Positions 15,963 to 23,596 of a stretch of DNA of 64,000 nucleotides are shown here, one piece after another. The stretch spans positions 62,001-126,000 of the forward strand of contig CAJLTA010000001.1 in the NCBI GenBank assembly GCA_905209455.1, read 5' to 3'. The stretch is from an uncultured Collinsella sp. GTDB taxonomy: Bacteria > Actinomycetota > Coriobacteriia > Coriobacteriales > Coriobacteriaceae. The position numbers were made by a program, and so were the translations under genes. The notes under the pieces are model-generated. The model ran no database searches. It was not told the DNA's origin and saw only the letters and a list, made by a program, of their open reading frames with translations. Each line of letters starts with the position of its first letter. Within the stretch, counting starts at the first letter, position 1.

Positions 15963-16212
15963 CTACAATTCAAACACGTTTACGGAGGGCGCCCTTGAAA
16001 GAGGACGCCCTCCGTGGCAAGATGGGAAACGTCCGAGGCTAAACAGCTTCGGGTCACCGTGGACGGGCAGGGGCCTCGACGCGGCTAGACACGAGACACA
16101 TACATTACGCGACCTCGCCCTGGTGGCCGCACACGTTGGTTGCGGCCGACGCGGGCCGCGGGCAAGTGCTTGTAAGGGAGCCTTGCCTCTCTTGTACGAG
16201 AAAGGACGCGTA
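15963..16212 (+). promoter_or_regulatory. Promoter and long structured leader upstream of nagB
   Basis: A TACAAT -10 (15963-15968) is followed by about 240 nt that do not code but hold several GC-rich stems: CGGAGGGCG/CGCCCTCCG (from about 15981), CGTCC/GGACG around a GAGGCT...AGCTTC arm, GGCCGCA/TGCGGCC near 16130, and GGCAAG/CTTGCC ending just before the nagB ribosome site (GAAAGGA, 16200-16205). The size and density of stems suggest a regulatory RNA or riboswitch-like leader. I could not match it to a known class; it lacks the recognisable conserved core of the glmS ribozyme. Confidence 0.5.
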
Positions 16213-16941
16213 ATGAAGATCATTAAAGCTAAAGACTACGAGGATATGAGCCGCAAGGCCGCCAATATTGTCTCGGCGCAGGTTATCCTCAAGCCCGACT
16301 GCGTGCTGGGCCTTGCCACCGGCTCCACCCCGATCGGTGCCTACAAGCAGCTCGCTGCTTGGTACAAGAAGGGCGACGTCGACTTTGCCGAGGTCAGCAC
16401 CTACAACCTGGATGAGTATCGCGGCCTTTCGCATGACGATCCCCAGAGCTATCACTACTTCATGCGTGAGAACTTCTTCGATCACATCAACATTGACCTG
16501 AACAACACGCATGTGCCCGACGGTTCCAACCCCGATGCCGCCGCTGCCTGCTCTGAGTACGACAAGATCGTCGCCGCCGCCGGTTACCCGGATCTGCAGC
16601 TGCTCGGTATTGGCAACAACGGCCACATCGGCTTCAACGAGCCCGATGACCACTTCTCCAAGGGTACGCACTGCGTCGACCTCACCGAGAGCACCATTCA
16701 GGCCAACAGCCGCCTGTTCGACAGCATCGACGATGTTCCCCGTCAGGCCTACACCATGGGTACCCAGACCATCATGTATGCCCGCATGATCCTGGTCGTC
16801 GCCAATGGCGAGGCCAAGGCTCAGGCCGTGCATGACATGTGCTATGGTCCGGTTACGCCCGAGTGCCCGGCTTCGATTCTGCAGCTGCACACCAACTGCG
16901 TTGTCGTTGCCGACGAGGCCGCCCTTTCGCTCTGCGAGTAG
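16213..16941 (+). CDS. nagB: Glucosamine-6-phosphate deaminase
   Basis: Converts glucosamine-6-phosphate to fructose-6-phosphate and ammonia. 242 residues, the short Gram-positive-type NagB. Motifs: VLGLATGSTPIGAYKQL (phosphate site), TYNLDEYRGL (catalytic Asp), LGIGNNGHIGFNEP, and the CYGPVTPECPASILQ loop near the C-terminus. The ATG at 16213 follows AAAGGACG; an open frame continues upstream but shows no family similarity. The gene sits behind a long structured leader, so its expression is probably set at RNA level, and a terminator follows. Confidence 0.96.
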   Translation: MKIIKAKDYEDMSRKAANIVSAQVILKPDCVLGLATGSTPIGAYKQLAAWYKKGDVDFAEVSTYNLDEYRGLSHDDPQSYHYFMRENFFDHINIDLNNTHVPDGSNPDAAAACSEYDKIVAAAGYPDLQLLGIGNNGHIGFNEPDDHFSKGTHCVDLTESTIQANSRLFDSIDDVPRQAYTMGTQTIMYARMILVVANGEAKAQAVHDMCYGPVTPECPASILQLHTNCVVVADEAALSLCE

Positions 16942-16973
16942 CGCGAATCCTGCAGCTCGACATAGCCTTGCCT

Positions 16974-17002
16974 AAGGCCTCCGCTTTGCGGGGGCCTTTT
17001 TG
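16974..17002 (+). terminator. Terminator of nagB
   Basis: AAGGCCTCCGC / GCGGGGGCCTT stem with a TTT loop, ending in TTTTT. The following 17003-17389 (387 nt) holds no gene that I can support; it is AT-richer and probably carries the promoter of the large regulator. Confidence 0.9.
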
Positions 17003-17389
17003 CTATCCTTTTCCGCCCACTTGACCAAAATCTTGCCGCAAGCTTGACGAATGCCGGATGTCCAACAGCTTGATTCATTCTATACCAGATTCTATGCAAA
17101 AATGCCACTAGAAGGTCGTAGACGGTAGCGGGTGCTAGGCGAGTTGAATGACATGGCTGAACCTTGTTCATCTGCGTTACACTGCCGCTTAGATGGGACA
17201 AGCTGACAAGCTCATTTACCTGCTTAAAGACCGATTAGTCGGGGGATTAATAACAATCGGCCCTCGCTGTACAAAAACTTGCCGCTTGCGTACCAAAAGA
17301 CAACCTAAAACACAAGGTCGCTCTATTCATAGCGCGGCTTGTATGGTCTTGCGGCTACAGTGTCCATACGGTCGAGTTGAGGAGCGGGC

Positions 17390-20389
17390 ATGGTAAACGA
17401 TTTGAGCAGTATGGACGACCTCGAGCTGATGCCGCTGGGCGGAGGCTATATGGTGCGACGCGAACGCTTGATGAATGAGCTTATCGCCAAGGGCCGAAAG
17501 GCCGGCATTGTGGTTCTTTATGCGCCCGACGGGTTTGGGAAGACCTCGGTGCTGCTGCAGTACACCCATGAGGTTAAATGCGACCCGACGCGAGGCCCCG
17601 TGCGGATTATCGAGGCCGATCGCGCCATTGGGCGCGAGGTGTTTATGCAGCTCGAGGTGGTTACCGAAGAACTCAAAGACAAACCGCACTCCCTTATCGC
17701 GATTGATAATGTGCCAAACCTCGATCAGCACGATACCGAAGACCTCATCGACAGGATTCGCGGCCTGCGCGCTATGGGGGTAGGGGTCTTTATCTCCTGC
17801 CGTCCTTCAAATCGTCAGCTGATTCATGGGCTGGGCGATTCGGTTAAGATCAATGCGCAGATGCTCAAGGTGCATGCCTATGAGTATTCGGCGTGGGCAT
17901 CGGCGTTTTCGATCAGCACATCGCTCGACTTTTATCAGCTCACGCAGGGCGTGCCCGAGCTCGTTTCGGCATTGCAGACGGGTCCGTATGGCCAAGGTGA
18001 CGTAGCCGGTCTGCTCGAAAACGAGATTGTCAACGTATATGGCGCGGCACTTGTCGATCTGGCTTCGCTCGACAATAATGCGCTGTTTTGCGTGGCATGC
18101 CTCATGGTTTTGATGGGCGAGGGCAATATCGCAGAACTCGAGGCTTGTGGGGTGAGGCTGTCGATGGTCGACCAGTCCTACTTTGTACGCGACTACCCGA
18201 TCTTTGGCTTGGATCCCGCCGAGCGGAGTTTTACGTGTCTGGGCACGGAGGATAACGGACGCCTGCGTTTGCGTAAGTTGGTGGCCGAGGTTCGCCCCGA
18301 ACTTGTTCCGAGGGCGGCCCGGATTTTGCTTAAGGCGGGCCGATGCGATGCGGCGATGGACCTGGCGAACGCCTTTTTGGACCGTGAAGCGGTCCTTGAA
18401 CTTGCTGGGCAGTATGGGGTCGATCTTGCTCTGACGGGGCACGGGGCCGATATCTGCCGAGCAGCGCTGGGCACGATCGATGCTGACGATCCGGCTCCAG
18501 AGCCAACGCCTGCCGAGGCGCTTGGCGTATATCTGGCAGCGGTCAGCGTGTCCAATACAAAGCTCGCTCGCTATATGGCATCGGTTATCGAGCGCGGGGG
18601 CGAACGGGCGGTCTGCGAAATAGATCCTGTTTCATGGAGGGTGGCCCAGACACTGACGGCTGTTTGCTATGGGGACAACGGGCTTGGGCTTCCTGCGAAC
18701 CTGGCCGTGCCAGAAATCGAGACATCCCATACCGCACTCGATATGCTGTCTGCGCATATCGAGGTCAAGCGATGCCTGACCGAGCGGGGAGATGACGGCG
18801 GCGTCCTACAGCAGCTCAAAACGAGCAAGGCCTACGACTGCGAGCTCGACATCGCGGGGATTGTTATACGGGCCGATAGCATGCTGGTGGAGCTCTTTGA
18901 CGGGTCGTTTGCGGGAACCGACGAGCGCGACGACGAAATGACGGTGGTGCGGGAGGCGCTCGACGTACGTGGACTTAAGGCGATGGCTATCTGGGTGCGC
19001 ATGGTGTTGGCGGCACGGCGGCTCCTTTCCGGCTTGCCGGTAACCGACGATGCGGCGTTCAACGAGCTCGATCGTTTTGCCGTGCGCATGCGCGACAACC
19101 AGATTCAGCTGTTTGGCCTGTTGCTAGAAGGCTGGCAGTCGCTGGCAGAGGGACGGCCGGTTAATGCAAAGTTCCGTGCGGTCCAAGTGCTCAAACTTGC
19201 CGAGGAGTCGATTGCGTACATGCGCGATAACGCATTGCTGCTGGAGCGTGCGGCATATCTGCGTAACACCTCAATGGTTTCGGTTCGCGAGGAAGCGGAG
19301 CTACTCGATATAAGCCAGACGCAGGTTGGTGGCGCAGAAGCCTGGATGGTGGCGCTGCATTTGGCCTGTGCGGGCCGAGACAGCGACCTTGCGGCCTGGA
19401 TGTCCATGAATCGCGCGGGGATTCTAGAGCCATCGTATCGGCTCTTTGCGCGCCTTGCCATGCATTGTCTGGGCGAGCCGGCGGCCAGGATACGCAAGAA
19501 GCTTCCCGTGCGCGAGCTATCGCGGTACTCGCTGCGCGATGATCTGGAAGGGGAGGGCGAGCGCCTGTTCCAGGCCGGCGAGGTTGAAGCCGTTGATACC
19601 ATCGACCATATCGAGATTCGCATGTTTGGTGCGTTTCGCGCCGAGCGCGACGGGTTTCCCATCACGGACAAAATGTGGCGGCGCAAGAAGGCGGCGACAC
19701 TTGCCGAGCGGCTTGCGCTGGGCATGGATGCGCTCGTCGATCGTGAGACGCTGGCCATGGAGCTGTGGCCCCATGCCGAGTTCAATAGCGCCCGCAACAA
19801 CCTGTACTCGACGATATCGCGCTTGCGGTCGGCTTTGGGACCGACGCCGGATGGCAAGTCGTGTGTGCTCATCCAAAATGAGTGCATTGGACTCAACGGC
19901 GACTACGTCAAGACCGATGTACGGCTGTTTGACCAGATAAGCCGCGAGGTTTTGGGAAATCGCACGGGTGCGCGCGGGCCCCATTTAGTTGAACTGTGCC
20001 TTAAGATTGAGCAGCTTTATGCCGGACCGCTGTATGTTCCCAATGGCTGTAATCCCACCTACTTTTTGCGTATGCGACGCATTATGCAGTCAAAGTACAT
20101 CGATTGCATGATTAAGGGGGCCAATGCCGCTCTAGAAGAAAACGATCTGCAGTCGGCGATTTGGCTGGCGGAGTCGGGGCTTCGGCAGGAAACGGCGCGC
20201 GAGGATATGGTGCGCTGCGCCATGCGCGTCTACAGTGCGGCGGGGCGGCGGCGCGATATCGTCGAGCTATACAGCGGGCATATGCACCATCTGAGGGAGC
20301 AGGTCAATGGCGTGCCCGAGCCCGAGACGCGGCGTCTATACGAGCGCTTGGTGGAGGGACGGCTCAATCGCGTGCTGGTCGAGCGATAA
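17390..20389 (+). CDS. Large SARP/BTAD-type transcriptional regulator with N-terminal ATPase domain
   Basis: 999-residue regulator, probably a DNA-binding switch triggered by a ligand. Order: Walker A near residues 45-53 (APDGFGKTS), a Walker B-like strand (LIAIDNVPN), STAND/MalT-like helical middle with degenerate TPR-type helices, an OmpR-like winged helix from about residue 740 (IEIRMFGAFRAERDG; WRRKKAATLAERLAL; ELWPHAEFNSARNNLYSTI), and a C-terminal bacterial transcriptional activation domain of helical repeats. The ATG at 17390 follows GAGGAGCGG. It stands alone; its targets are not evident. Coriobacteria carry many regulators of this architecture, commonly near surface or transport genes. 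Confidence 0.88.
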   Translation: MVNDLSSMDDLELMPLGGGYMVRRERLMNELIAKGRKAGIVVLYAPDGFGKTSVLLQYTHEVKCDPTRGPVRIIEADRAIGREVFMQLEVVTEELKDKPHSLIAIDNVPNLDQHDTEDLIDRIRGLRAMGVGVFISCRPSNRQLIHGLGDSVKINAQMLKVHAYEYSAWASAFSISTSLDFYQLTQGVPELVSALQTGPYGQGDVAGLLENEIVNVYGAALVDLASLDNNALFCVACLMVLMGEGNIAELEACGVRLSMVDQSYFVRDYPIFGLDPAERSFTCLGTEDNGRLRLRKLVAEVRPELVPRAARILLKAGRCDAAMDLANAFLDREAVLELAGQYGVDLALTGHGADICRAALGTIDADDPAPEPTPAEALGVYLAAVSVSNTKLARYMASVIERGGERAVCEIDPVSWRVAQTLTAVCYGDNGLGLPANLAVPEIETSHTALDMLSAHIEVKRCLTERGDDGGVLQQLKTSKAYDCELDIAGIVIRADSMLVELFDGSFAGTDERDDEMTVVREALDVRGLKAMAIWVRMVLAARRLLSGLPVTDDAAFNELDRFAVRMRDNQIQLFGLLLEGWQSLAEGRPVNAKFRAVQVLKLAEESIAYMRDNALLLERAAYLRNTSMVSVREEAELLDISQTQVGGAEAWMVALHLACAGRDSDLAAWMSMNRAGILEPSYRLFARLAMHCLGEPAARIRKKLPVRELSRYSLRDDLEGEGERLFQAGEVEAVDTIDHIEIRMFGAFRAERDGFPITDKMWRRKKAATLAERLALGMDALVDRETLAMELWPHAEFNSARNNLYSTISRLRSALGPTPDGKSCVLIQNECIGLNGDYVKTDVRLFDQISREVLGNRTGARGPHLVELCLKIEQLYAGPLYVPNGCNPTYFLRMRRIMQSKYIDCMIKGANAALEENDLQSAIWLAESGLRQETAREDMVRCAMRVYSAAGRRRDIVELYSGHMHHLREQVNGVPEPETRRLYERLVEGRLNRVLVER

Positions 20390-20422
20390 AAAAACGGGCG
20401 CCCGAAGTACTTGGGCACCCGT
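20388..20422 (-). terminator. Terminator of yhbY (minus strand)
   Basis: Read on the minus strand: ACGGGTGCCC ... GGGCGCCCGT followed by seven T. It lies directly after the plus-strand regulator stop as well. Confidence 0.85.
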
Positions 20423-20459
20423 AAGCTTGCTACGTGTTGGCTCGCCGGACCATTGGCTC

Positions 20460-20759
20460 TTAGACGAGCTTGATCTTCTCGATGTCCTTGCGCGAGGACT
20501 CGCGATACAGCGAGAACTTGCGGCCGATGACCTGGACGACCTCGGCGTGGCAGCGCTCAGCGAGCTCTTCGGCGGCCTCGCGGGCGGAAAGACTGGAGCC
20601 ATCGAGCACGGAGCACTTAACGAGCTCGTGCTTCTCCAGGTAGGCGACCGTCTGCTCGACGGTGCCCTCGTTGACATCGGACTTACCGATAATGATGGCG
20701 GGGTTGAGGTGATGGGCCATGCTGCGAAGCTGCTTGACCTGGGCTCCTGTCAGTGCCAT
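20460..20759 (-). CDS. yhbY: YhbY-family RNA-binding (CRM domain) protein
   Basis: 99-residue CRM-domain protein, a family that binds 23S rRNA precursors during large-subunit assembly. Visible are the N-terminal helix LTGAQVKQLRSMAHHLNP, the IIIGKSDVNEG turn with the GK-x-G-like loop, and the KHELVKCSVL strand. MALTGAQ at 20759 is the usual family start, with GAAAGCGAG upstream; longer frames are not supported. It ends with a good terminator. Conserved small gene, low doubt. Confidence 0.93.
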   Translation of the reverse strand: MALTGAQVKQLRSMAHHLNPAIIIGKSDVNEGTVEQTVAYLEKHELVKCSVLDGSSLSAREAAEELAERCHAEVVQVIGRKFSLYRESSRKDIEKIKLV

Positions 20760-20917
20760 GGGTTCTCGCTTTCTATGTATGGGGCGCCCCACGATGGGGC
20801 CTTAATCTACGTGAGCTGTCCCACGATAGCGCAGGAACGGCGCGGTGTGGAGCGCGTTTGCCCAGTTCAAAAAGAATGCGGATGCCGAGTGAGTGGGCGG
20901 CGTGGGCTGCGAACAGG

Positions 20918-21805
20918 CTATGAGCTGGGCGCAGAGACCGGCTCCCATGCAATAAACGCCCAGCGAACCTTGCGGACATGATCGAGCATATAGCGCCCCT
21001 GCGGCACGCCCTTGGAGCCCGGCTCACCGGCATGGGGGTTCTCAATCATGTGCTGAGCGATATAGTCGCGCAGGCGGTCGATTTTATCCTCGTTGCCATG
21101 CTCGAGCATACGGGAGAAGTCCGTCACGCCTGCCTCGAGGCTATCGAAGGTATCGCGACGAGGCGATTCAAAGTACGTAACCTGCGGCAGGGCACCCATC
21201 TGAATGAGGATATTAAAAGCATACACAAAGCCATTACTGCAGGTAACCGAGGCGCCGATAGCGTTCATCAAGTGCAGGTCATAGCGCGGGCTGGAGTTGG
21301 CGACCATCGTGACAGCACAACACCGACGAGCCGTACGATCAAGCTTGGCAAGCGCGCCTTTTAGGTTGGTCGTCGTAACCGACCGACTGGCAAAGGCAAC
21401 ATCTACAGCCTTGGCAACCGGCCCAACCAGATCCCAATCGTCATCCCAAGCAAGCTCAAGCGGTGTAATAAGATCCTCGAGCCCGTAATACTCAATGCCG
21501 GCATCAAGGGTGCCCAACATGGCAGGAGAGAAGTCGGCAGCAATCACGGAATGCCCAGCCTGAGCAAGCGGAATAGCAATCGACCCAGCCCCACACCCCA
21601 TATCGAGCACCGACTCGCCGGGCTCAAGCGCCAACAGCTTTATAAAATCCTGAGCATACGGAGCAGTTTCCAGTGGACGAAAATGCCGAGCTCGCTTATC
21701 CCACTCAAAAGAATCATCAGCCCGCCGCCGAGCAGCTTGCAGACGCATCCATTCGCCATTCCAATCCGCAGCAAGCAGCTCAGATTGAATTACACTATCA
21801 GCCAC
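20918..21805 (-). CDS. Class I SAM-dependent methyltransferase
   Basis: 295 residues with a Rossmann-fold methyltransferase domain: motif I VLDMGCGAGSIAIPLAQAG (about residues 66-84) binds S-adenosylmethionine, and AADFSPAMLGTL carries the acidic residue of motif II. The N-terminus (DWNGEWMRLQAARR...FEWDKRARHF) is typical of a group acting on small molecules. GTG at 21805 is the start, with GAGGGGG upstream. The C-terminal third (YMLDHVRKVRWAFIAWE) is characteristic of archaeal/anaerobe homologues found near metal or cofactor genes, but the substrate is unknown. A 150-nt leader and palindromic element B lie upstream. Confidence 0.85.
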   Translation of the reverse strand: MADSVIQSELLAADWNGEWMRLQAARRRADDSFEWDKRARHFRPLETAPYAQDFIKLLALEPGESVLDMGCGAGSIAIPLAQAGHSVIAADFSPAMLGTLDAGIEYYGLEDLITPLELAWDDDWDLVGPVAKAVDVAFASRSVTTTNLKGALAKLDRTARRCCAVTMVANSSPRYDLHLMNAIGASVTCSNGFVYAFNILIQMGALPQVTYFESPRRDTFDSLEAGVTDFSRMLEHGNEDKIDRLRDYIAQHMIENPHAGEPGSKGVPQGRYMLDHVRKVRWAFIAWEPVSAPSS

Positions 21806-21973
21806 GGGCTATCCCCCTCACAACAAAAAAGCGACTCCCCCCAAAAGAAGAGCCGCAACCAGCATATATCAGAAAAAGAACCGTTCCAACGCCAAACCGC
21901 CGCACCAGCCAAGTGGTGCAGGAGCGAAGCAACTGCAACCGGGATAGAACCCAACTGAGGTCCCGTTGTGCGG

Positions 21974-22105
21974 GAGCCCCGGGGAGGGCAAATATATAAG
22001 GTCGATCGCGAGTTCCGCACGAGCCGGAGAGCACTTAATGTGCTCTCCGTGCGAGTCAGGACTGTCCGAGCAGGCGACCTTATATATTTGCCCTCCCCGG
22101 GGCTC
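21974..22105 (-). repeat. Long-arm palindromic element B with conserved core (3' end of UPF0210 gene)
   Basis: Perfect 31-bp inverted arms (21974-22004 and 22075-22105) flank a 70-nt core. The arms share no sequence with those of element A, but the core contains the same GAGTTCCGCACGA and GAGTCAGGACTGTCCGA blocks on either side of a new inner stem GGAGAGCAC/GTGCTCTCC. On the minus strand, in the sense of the UPF0210 gene whose stop is 18 nt away, it reads in the same orientation as element A reads after gatB. Bases 21806-21973 hold no gene; they are the methyltransferase leader with a small GCACCA hairpin. Confidence 0.85.
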
Positions 22106-22123
22106 CTCGCCCGAACCCCTCAG

Positions 22124-23488
22124 CTAGTTCTTCAGCGAGTTCAGCGGTGCCGGGAAGCGTCCGCCACGGTGGGCAAGCACGGTGCCGGCGTTGGGGTTCA
22201 CCGGCATGATGGGCGCACGGCCGAACAGGCCACCGTACTCGACGCAGTCGCCCACGCCCTTGCCGATGGCGGGAATCACGCGGACGGCCGTGGTCTTGTT
22301 GTTGATGACGCCGATGGCCATCTCGTCGGCGATGATGCCGGCGATGGTCTCGACCGGAGTGTCGCCGGGGATGGCGATCATGTCCAGGCCAACGGAGCAC
22401 ACGCAGGTCATGGCCTCGAGCTTCTCGAGCGAAAGCGCACCGGCCTCGACGGCGGCGATCATGCCGGCGTCCTCGGACACGGGGATGAAAGCGCCCGAGA
22501 GACCGCCCACGCTGGAACTGGCCATGACGCCGCCCTTCTTGACGGCATCGTTGAGCATGGCGAGCGCGCAGGTCGTGCCGGGGCCACCGCAGGTGCCCAC
22601 GCCGATGATCTCGAGGATGCGCGCGACGGAGTCGCCGATGGCAGGCGTGGGGGCCAGCGACAGGTCGACGATGCCCTTCTCGACACCCAGACGATGGGCG
22701 GCCTCGCGGCTCATGAGCTCGCCGGCGCGGGTGATCTTAAAGGCGGTCTGCTTGATCTTCTCGGCAACCTCCATCATCGATGCGGAGTCGGGCAGCGTCT
22801 CCAGGGCTGCGGCCATAACGCCGGGGCCCGAGACGCCTACGTTGATGACGGCGTCGGCCTCGCCACCGCCGTGGACGGCGCCCGCCATAAACGGGGAGTC
22901 CTCGACCATGTTGGCAAAGCAGACAAACTTGGAGGCGCCGACGGAATCCTGGTCGGCCGTGAGTTTAGCGGCATCGATGATGGTCTGGGCGGCCATGAGC
23001 ACGGCGTCCATGTTGATGCCGGCGCGCAGGCTGGCGACGTTGACGCTGGAGCAGACGCGGCTCGTGGTAGCGAGCGCCTGGGGGATGGACTGGATGACGC
23101 GGCGGTCGGCGTTGCCGATGCCCTTCTGGACGAGTGCGGAGAAGCCGCCCAGGTAATCGATGCCGAGCGTCTCGGCCGCGCGGTCGAGGGCATGCGCGAT
23201 GGGGGTGAGGTCCTCATCCTTGCAGCACGCGGCGATCTGCGCCACCGGGGTGACGGAAACGCGCTTGTTGACGATGGGGATACCGTACTCGCGCTCGAGG
23301 TTCTCGGCGGTCTCGACCAGGTGCTCAGCCGTGTGCGTCACGTGGTCGTAGATCTTCGTGCACATGCGGTCGAGGTTCTCGTCACCGCAACCCATGAGCG
23401 AAACACCCATGGTGATGGTTCTGATGTCGAGGTTCTGCTCCTCAACCATGCCGCGGGTTTCCGCGATTTCTGCGGGCGTGATCGCCAT
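22124..23488 (-). CDS. UPF0210 / PFL family protein
   Basis: 454 residues, exactly the usual length of the UPF0210 family (DUF711, related to pyruvate formate-lyase-like folds). Conserved stretches include [13 protein letters not shown] at the start, [21 protein letters not shown], and [12 protein letters not shown] near the C-terminus. [12 protein letters not shown] at 23488 is the family start. In many bacteria an ACT-domain regulator gene lies directly upstream of this family; none is seen here. The biochemical function is unknown, so only the family is asserted. Element B marks its 3' end. Confidence 0.92.
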   Translation of the reverse strand: MAITPAEIAETRGMVEEQNLDIRTITMGVSLMGCGDENLDRMCTKIYDHVTHTAEHLVETAENLEREYGIPIVNKRVSVTPVAQIAACCKDEDLTPIAHALDRAAETLGIDYLGGFSALVQKGIGNADRRVIQSIPQALATTSRVCSSVNVASLRAGINMDAVLMAAQTIIDAAKLTADQDSVGASKFVCFANMVEDSPFMAGAVHGGGEADAVINVGVSGPGVMAAALETLPDSASMMEVAEKIKQTAFKITRAGELMSREAAHRLGVEKGIVDLSLAPTPAIGDSVARILEIIGVGTCGGPGTTCALAMLNDAVKKGGVMASSSVGGLSGAFIPVSEDAGMIAAVEAGALSLEKLEAMTCVCSVGLDMIAIPGDTPVETIAGIIADEMAIGVINNKTTAVRVIPAIGKGVGDCVEYGGLFGRAPIMPVNPNAGTVLAHRGGRFPAPLNSLKN

Positions 23489-23596
23489 CCTTGCGCTCCT
23501 ATCTGCCAAAACGAGCATAGTCTTGTCTATTCTAACGTGCCGCACGTGCCAAGTGGCGCATGCGGCACGTTTTGGTGCTCGGTTGTTTCCGTTGTG

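Noticed and set aside
15862..16212. N-terminal extension of nagB
   Set aside because: The extension overlaps the end of the PTS IIA gene, has no NagB similarity, and a good ribosome site precedes ATG 16213.
15963..16212. glmS ribozyme or RNase P RNA upstream of nagB
   Set aside because: Conserved core strings of these RNAs were looked for and not found.
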